From: Streptosporangiales bacterium
Lineage (GTDB): Bacteria > Actinomycetota > Actinomycetes > Streptosporangiales > Streptosporangiaceae
Length of the DNA stretch: 44,925 nt
Direction: 5' to 3'
NCBI GenBank assembly: GCA_009784565.1
Contig: WRBL01000010.1
Coordinates: 1 to 44,925, forward strand
Shown: in pieces, positions 40,497-44,925 of the stretch
Numbering within the stretch: the first letter of the stretch is position 1
Layout: every line of letters starts with the position of its first letter
The notes under the pieces: generated by a model
Databases searched by the model: none
What the model saw: the letters and a program-made list of their open reading frames with translations, nothing else
What the model was told of the DNA's origin: nothing
Made by a program: the position numbers and the translations under genes

Positions 40497-42373
40497 GTGA
40501 GCCGGCGTTCTGGCTGCTCGATGCCCAGCATCGAGCAGGTCGGCTGATCATAGACGGCCGGGCTGAGAAACACGGCGATTCTCCGCTCGGTCGCGGCCAT
40601 GCAAACTCGCTGCCCAAGCCTGCCGAGGTCAACGAGGTCCATGAGGTACCGCGCTGGACGTTCGGGGGTGGTGCGGGCCGATAGCCAGAGCGTGAGCGCA
40701 CCTGACGAAGTAGCGCTCTGCCCGGCGGAACAGTCCGCGACCGATTGCCGTTCGGGCACGTCACCAGCGCGGCTGAGATTGCTGTCGCGCCATCGGTAGA
40801 GGCCGGGAGGAAGTCCGTCCACATTCCACACGGCGACCGAGACCTCAAGGTCCTTCAGGCTTCCAGCCGGAACCGCCTGGCCAAGTAGTTCCTTAACCGA
40901 AGAGAACGCCACAGGCTCCGGACCGAAGGACCGGGATGTCCGCCGGCGGGACAGCGCGCCCGCATCGGTGAGGTAGCCCGCGTCAGCGGGGACACGGGAA
41001 ACGGCAGGGTCAGCCGATCCGCGCTCCAGCGCTTCACTGTAAGCGAGAAAGGCCAGGTACCACTCATGCCGAATCCACAGGCGGAGGTCGTCGTATAGGG
41101 AGGCGGCCTTGTCAGCGGGAAGCAAAGCGCCGCAGTCGGCAAGTCGTTCGACGGAGGCCCGGGTCGTCCCAGCAACAGCCGCTGCGATGCCGGACACGCT
41201 TTGGTCCCGGTCTCCCCGCGCTGACGGCAGGCAATGGTTCAGGATGAGGAAGTCTTCCGGACTGAGCGTGATCCGCGCCGAGACCGGCCAGAGGACATGA
41301 GCAGACAGGGCCGGGGCGAAGCGCAGCACCATGGCGGGGTTGGCCATGAAGCGGCCAGGACCGTCATCGACCCGGACCGGCGCGGCCCGGGCTGTCTCCC
41401 GTCTGGAGCCGGGCGGCAGTCTGCGAGCCCTCACCATAATGACCTCGGGCTCGCGGAGCCAGGAGGCCCGTACGGGCGTTATCGGAGCGGAGAGCACCTG
41501 CGTGTCCATGGAGAGTCGGCCGAGCAGGTACGTGGCGAGTTCCGTCACGTGTCCGGAGTCGATGAGCACAGGCCGCAGAGCCCGGAGGTCGCGGTACCGC
41601 CACATGGCTCGGTCAACGCGGGATCGGATCACGAGACCGACACCGTGCTCGCCGAGTCGCGCCAGGTACGCGTCATGGGCGGCGGAAGGTTCGGCCACCA
41701 GAGAATGCGACGCGACATCGTACGTGTAGGTGCCCGAGGGCACGTTGCCCAGTGGAAGAGGCAGGACCACCGCGACCTCGGTGGGGTGGCGGGCGCCGCC
41801 AGACGGAGTTGTCCGTCGCACGCAGGTGACGTGACGCGTCCTGATCTCCCCGGTTGGGGCCAGGAGGAGTTTCAGCACCCAGGCCAGCGCGTCGAGAGTC
41901 ATGCCGGCGTCGTCGCGCAACACTAGTGAGGAATCGTCCCGGCCAGGAGGAAGGGGATACCGTGTCCCGTGCCGCTCTAGGACCGCTGGGGGCGGTGGCC
42001 AGAGGCTGGCGTAATGGTCCAGGAGCTTTGACTCGCTCTCGGTGACCTCCGGTGAACCGTAGTCGAAGAACGGATAGTCCACGTTGGCCTGATGGAAGCT
42101 CTCCGTGAAGGCCATGGCACGGTCGGAGGAAGACGGCGGGCTCTCCAGAAGCACGCGAGCCCTGATCAGGCTGCCGAGACGTCCGGAGGTCACATGAGGG
42201 TGAGCCTCCAAGACCTCATTGCGTTTTATCCCGCTGGACGCCATCGACAGGATTGAGATGACGTCCGGGACCACGTCCTTCCCGAGCGCGGCGAAGGCCC
42301 TGCGGGTGGCCGGCTCGAACAGGACCCAGCGCGCTGGGCTGGCATAGCCGGGCGAGTACAGCCTGCTCTGCAC
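40427..42373 (-). CDS. Tandem SagB/nitroreductase-like oxidoreductase
   Basis: 648 residues from GTG 42373, fixed by a stop a short way upstream. Residues ~120-320 match SagB-type FMN dehydrogenases: RRTTPSGGARHPTEVAVVLP, then VPSGTYTYDVASHSLVAEPS, IRSRVDRAMWRYRDLRALRP and LIDSGHVTELATYLLGRL. Residues ~455-640 repeat the layout: SRRRTSRSFGPEPVAFSSVK, VAVWNVDGLPPGLYRWRDSN, LTLWLSARTTPERPARYLMD and LVDLGRLGQRVCMAATERRI. SagB enzymes oxidise azolines to azoles in peptide natural products. No cyclodehydratase or obvious precursor is seen, so the substrate here is unknown. Last gene of the minus operon. Confidence 0.82.
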   Translation of the reverse strand: MQSRLYSPGYASPARWVLFEPATRRAFAALGKDVVPDVISILSMASSGIKRNEVLEAHPHVTSGRLGSLIRARVLLESPPSSSDRAMAFTESFHQANVDYPFFDYGSPEVTESESKLLDHYASLWPPPPAVLERHGTRYPLPPGRDDSSLVLRDDAGMTLDALAWVLKLLLAPTGEIRTRHVTCVRRTTPSGGARHPTEVAVVLPLPLGNVPSGTYTYDVASHSLVAEPSAAHDAYLARLGEHGVGLVIRSRVDRAMWRYRDLRALRPVLIDSGHVTELATYLLGRLSMDTQVLSAPITPVRASWLREPEVIMVRARRLPPGSRRETARAAPVRVDDGPGRFMANPAMVLRFAPALSAHVLWPVSARITLSPEDFLILNHCLPSARGDRDQSVSGIAAAVAGTTRASVERLADCGALLPADKAASLYDDLRLWIRHEWYLAFLAYSEALERGSADPAVSRVPADAGYLTDAGALSRRRTSRSFGPEPVAFSSVKELLGQAVPAGSLKDLEVSVAVWNVDGLPPGLYRWRDSNLSRAGDVPERQSVADCSAGQSATSSGALTLWLSARTTPERPARYLMDLVDLGRLGQRVCMAATERRIAVFLSPAVYDQPTCSMLGIEQPERRLTYVFGLGSPASPQSTPMSSSVTE

Positions 42374-42453
42374 CCCGGCGAGGTCAGGGTTGGCCCATAC
42401 CTCGCCCTCCGGGCTATCGGCAGCGAAAGCGATACGTCACCTCGGGCAACTCG

Positions 42454-43146
42454 CTAGTCGTCATAGACACGCCGTCGCCTTGCGAACTCGTCAGGGTCAT
42501 CGAAGAGCAGGGAGAGGTTGATGCGGTAGGTGTCCGCGCCGTCGTCCCGGAACCGGACCCGATCGCTTTCGTGGAAAGTGCCGGCGTCGAACAAGACAGC
42601 TCGGTTGCAGCCGTAGCCAACGGTCTCCGTCTTGCCCCTGGTGTGCTCCGCGAAGTACCTCTCCGCCCACTCCACGGTGTTGAACTCGTGGATCATCATG
42701 GCCGGATCGCGCTTTACATCAAAGAAGAGCAGCCCCCCGGCTTCGGGCAGAAGATTGAACTCATCCGGTGTCATCCAGACGTCGACCGTCACCGCGCCGT
42801 TGTCCGCATGCACCTTCAGCCCGACGTTCCGCTGGTGCATGAACGCCCAGCAGCGTACGAACTCCAGGCCGTTCAGAACTTCTGGCAGCCGCGCCTTCAG
42901 TTCGCTGGCGACCGTCTGAATCTCGGGGATCTGAGGGTCGCGGACGTAGAGTTCGTTGGCTTGCCAGTTCTTGTACTGCCAGCCCCAGTTGGACAGCAGC
43001 TGGGACCGGACGCTGGTGAACGTCTCCGGGGTGAAGAAGTCGTCCAGGACGGCATAGTTGTAGGGCGAGGAACTGGCGTACGCGCGTTCAACCTGCTGCC
43101 AGTCCCGCCCGGTCAACCCCGTCGCCGTGGTCGTGTCGGGCGTCAT
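42454..43146 (-). CDS. 2OG-Fe(II) oxygenase-like protein (copy B)
   Basis: 230 residues from ATG 43146. The triad is seen in GLKVHADNGAVTVDVWMTPD (His-x-Asp) and the distal His in DAGTFHESDRVRF, with the 2-oxoglutarate-type Arg in DTYRINLSLLFDDPDEF. FVRCWAFMHQRNVGLKVHAD mirrors MERWAFLHQRPFKEFVHTD of copy A at 35804-36505, and both are followed by a W-(T/M)-x-x-W-M/L-TP strand, so they are paralogues placed at equivalent positions of two convergent operons. Upstream in-frame sequence to 43440 is not protein-like and is excluded. The start lies 11 bp after the small gene's stop. Confidence 0.8.
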   Translation of the reverse strand: MTPDTTTATGLTGRDWQQVERAYASSSPYNYAVLDDFFTPETFTSVRSQLLSNWGWQYKNWQANELYVRDPQIPEIQTVASELKARLPEVLNGLEFVRCWAFMHQRNVGLKVHADNGAVTVDVWMTPDEFNLLPEAGGLLFFDVKRDPAMMIHEFNTVEWAERYFAEHTRGKTETVGYGCNRAVLFDAGTFHESDRVRFRDDGADTYRINLSLLFDDPDEFARRRRVYDD

Positions 43147-43156
43147 CTCGCGACGA

Positions 43157-43603
43157 TCACTGGGTGTGGGACTGGAGCAGTGCCCGGCGCAGGGTCGGAA
43201 GCTCCTCGATGAGCTCGGTTCCCCGGGGCACGATGAAGCTGATTGAGTCCGTCGTGTCCAGGGACTCGGTCGGCTGCGAGACCTCGAACTTCTGCAGGTC
43301 CTCGAACCTGAGGAAGTAGGATGCCTGGCCGCGCGAGTAGCGGATAAGGACAGAAGGATCGATCTCCGGATTGCGCAGGAAAGAGGGGACCTCATCGATG
43401 ACTTCCCCGTCGGGGATGACAAACGACACCGTTGAGTCATCGAGTCGGCTCCAGGTCGCCGGGGTGCTTCGGTATTCCGTCAGTTCCTCGGACTTGATGA
43501 AGTAGGCGCACGACCGCGCGGGATCCTGGATAAGGACGTTGGGAAGGACATCGAAGGCGCGTCGGTGTTCGTTGAGCTTGTCGTACGAGGTCTCGGCGGT
43601 CAT
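43157..43603 (-). CDS. Small internally duplicated protein of unknown function
   Basis: 148 residues from ATG 43603. The sequence consists of two homologous halves: VLIQDPARSCAYFIKSEELT ... STVSFVIPDGEVIDEVPSFL and VLIRYSRGQASYFLRFEDLQ ... DSISFIVPRGTELIEELPTL, each about 58 residues, with similar spacing between the shared blocks. No hydrophobic signal peptide and no Cys-rich or Ser/Thr-rich core is seen. First gene of the minus operon with the oxygenase and the SagB-like enzyme. It could be a substrate or scaffold of these enzymes or a carrier protein; none is supported directly. Confidence 0.8.
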   Translation of the reverse strand: MTAETSYDKLNEHRRAFDVLPNVLIQDPARSCAYFIKSEELTEYRSTPATWSRLDDSTVSFVIPDGEVIDEVPSFLRNPEIDPSVLIRYSRGQASYFLRFEDLQKFEVSQPTESLDTTDSISFIVPRGTELIEELPTLRRALLQSHTQ

Positions 43604-43960
43604 CGCATTACCCTGTTCCGCGCCTCGCGGCGCTAGCGCTCACCGGTTTCGGGAATTATCATGGCGAATGTCCGGAATGAAGCGAGCGTAACATTGCCAC
43701 TAAAACTGGGCAATGGGGTCAATCGGGGTCATCGGTGACGTGCCGCTAGGTGTTCTGAATGTTGAACGAACCTTATCTCCGTGAAGTCGCGTAAAGGGTC
43801 GCGAGATTTATTGCATGATCGGCCATGGGCGACTAAGTGAGGAAATCCTGATGGGCCGGCCGCGGACCGTGTAAGCGAACGGCGAGGCCCGCGACCGGCT
43901 AGAGGTCCCTCGGAAGTCGGCGAGGATGGGCGGTCTTCCGTCAGCGTCGGACTGCGAAAG
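43604..43960. other. Gene-free interval between the minus operon and lexA
   Basis: 357 bp, AT-richer than its surroundings, no gene. It must contain the promoter for the 43603 operon (minus strand). A dyad CATTGCC (43692-43698) with GGCAATG (43709-43715) is a candidate operator. A small GCGCC/GGCGC hairpin lies near 43620. No second leucine leader peptide was found here. Confidence 0.6.
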
Positions 43961-44764
43961 TCAGACGCGGCGGAGGACCGCCACCACCTTGCCCAGGATG
44001 GTCGCGTCGTCGCCGAGGATCGGTGTGTAAGCGGGGTTGTGCGGCATCAGCCAGGCGTGGCCGTCGCTGCGCTTGAGCGTCTTCACCGTGGCCTCGCCCT
44101 CGACCATGGCGGCGACGATCTCTCCGTTCTCCGCGTCTTCCTGCTGCCGGACGACTACCCAGTCGCCGTCCGCGATCGCGGCGTTGATCATCGAGTCGCC
44201 CGCGACCTTGAGCAGGAACAGCGTGCCGTCGCCGACCAGCTGGCGCGGCAGCGGGAAGACGTCCTCCACCTGCTCCTCGGCCAGGATCGGGATACCGGCG
44301 GCGATCCGGCCGACCAGGGGCACGTACATCGCTTCCTGGGACGGGATGTCCAGCCCGTCGGCGCCGCTTTCCGCGTCGCCCTCCTTGGCGGCGCCTTCCT
44401 TGCTCGCTCCGGGGCGGACCGGGTCGTGTCCGGGCAGCCGGACCTCCACGGTCCGAGGGCGGCCGACGTCCCGGTGCAGGTAGCCCTTCTTCTGCAGCGT
44501 GGACAGCTGGTAGGACACGCTGGAGGTGCTGGTCAGCCCGACGGCCTCGCCGATCTCGCGCATCGAGGGCGGGTAGCCCCGCTTCTGCACCGAGTCCCGG
44601 ATGACCTGCAGGACCTTGCGCTGGCGCCAGGTGAGCACGTGGTCGGGGTCGGGCTTGTCCGGTGTTTCCAGGACCTGAACCGGGGCGGTGCCCTTGGGCT
44701 TGCGGCCGGGCTTCCCCTTAGGTCGTACCGGAGGCTGCGGATCTTCAGTGTTTTCGTGTTCCAT
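43961..44764 (-). CDS. lexA: LexA repressor
   Basis: About 267 residues from ATG 44764, chosen because GGAGG lies 8 nt upstream; ATG 44779 is in frame. N-terminal disordered basic tail ([12 protein letters not shown]), then the LexA winged helix [60 protein letters not shown]. The self-cleavage domain has the Ala-Gly bond in [14 protein letters not shown], the Ser in [20 protein letters not shown] and the Lys in EATVKTLKR. Represses the SOS regulon and is cleaved with RecA. The linker (114-150) is longer than in E. coli, as usual in actinomycetes. Confidence 0.97.
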   Translation of the reverse strand: MEHENTEDPQPPVRPKGKPGRKPKGTAPVQVLETPDKPDPDHVLTWRQRKVLQVIRDSVQKRGYPPSMREIGEAVGLTSTSSVSYQLSTLQKKGYLHRDVGRPRTVEVRLPGHDPVRPGASKEGAAKEGDAESGADGLDIPSQEAMYVPLVGRIAAGIPILAEEQVEDVFPLPRQLVGDGTLFLLKVAGDSMINAAIADGDWVVVRQQEDAENGEIVAAMVEGEATVKTLKRSDGHAWLMPHNPAYTPILGDDATILGKVVAVLRRV

Positions 44765-44829
44765 TGGAGGGACCTCCATCGGAGAGTTGTCGCTTACTCA
44801 TACGAGATTAGTCCCTATAAGCCGTTGCG

Positions 44830-44845
44830 CCAAACATCTGTTCGA
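44830..44845. promoter_or_regulatory. SOS box upstream of lexA
   Basis: CCAAACATCTGTTCGA fits the actinobacterial consensus TCGAAC-N4-GTTCGA with two mismatches in the left half; the right half is perfect. It lies about 66 bp upstream of the lexA start, consistent with autoregulation. Confidence 0.75.
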
Positions 44846-44925
44846 CGTGTCGCGTGTCGTCCGAATTGTCCCCCTCACGCTGGCCTGTCCGCCTCCTGGG
44901 GGCACCCGGGGGAGCGTCATCCCGG

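Overview
The window is GC-rich actinomycete DNA. A mycothiol ligase (MshC), a 10-methyl fatty acid methyltransferase/reductase pair, two DUF5753/DUF397 regulator pairs, a MocR regulator, a LexA with an actinobacterial-type box and many GTG/TTG starts all fit a filamentous actinomycete, perhaps of the Thermomonosporaceae/Streptosporangiales type; that placement is inference. No rRNA, CRISPR array or complete insertion sequence is visible.

0-6.5 kb is accessory DNA. An NLR-like STAND protein (1082-3253) faces a small divergent protein (530-904); the NLR N-terminus and the small protein's C-terminus carry matching RHIM/amyloid-like motifs, as in bacterial amyloid-signalling immune pairs. Two related CDP-glycerol glycerophosphotransferase-like genes flank the pair (1-427 and 3261-4913). 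Each has an array of a 7-bp GGARCCR repeat, inside the first gene and directly upstream of the second. A small membrane protein, an excisionase-type HTH protein and tRNA-His follow.

6.7-18.2 kb is mixed chromosomal content: secreted lipase, oligoribonuclease (orn), a PNPOx-like flavoprotein divergent from a MocR/PdxR-type regulator, a possible amidase-like protein, a membrane protein, an XRE/DUF397 pair with a CPBP protease, an IclR-type HTH domain lacking an effector domain, an amidase-signature enzyme and mshC.

18.2-26 kb is a tightly packed aromatic meta-cleavage operon: MhpB-like extradiol dioxygenase, MhpA-like hydroxylase, HpaI-type aldolase, two alpha/beta hydrolases, HpaH-type hydratase and an HsaA-like flavin monooxygenase, with a convergent IclR regulator. 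The upper part resembles mhp, the lower part hpa, and the last gene resembles steroid ring degradation.

26-34.7 kb carries a DUF4192 protein, the TmsA/TmsB-like pair for 10-methyl fatty acids, a freestanding KS-AT didomain with lost ketosynthase catalytic residues, an anti-sigma-type ATPase and a second XRE/DUF397 pair.

34.8-43.6 kb is the most unusual locus: two convergent operons. The plus operon has a putative leucine-codon leader peptide (MSSTRLLLR) abutting a terminator hairpin, then a Cys-motif protein, a 2OG-Fe(II) oxygenase-like protein, a full-length leucyl-tRNA synthetase and an HprK-like kinase. The minus operon has an internally duplicated 148-residue protein, a second related oxygenase and a protein with tandem SagB/nitroreductase-like domains. 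I read it as an undescribed biosynthetic system that uses or targets leucine or Leu-tRNA, probably regulated by leucine supply. lexA with its SOS box closes the window.
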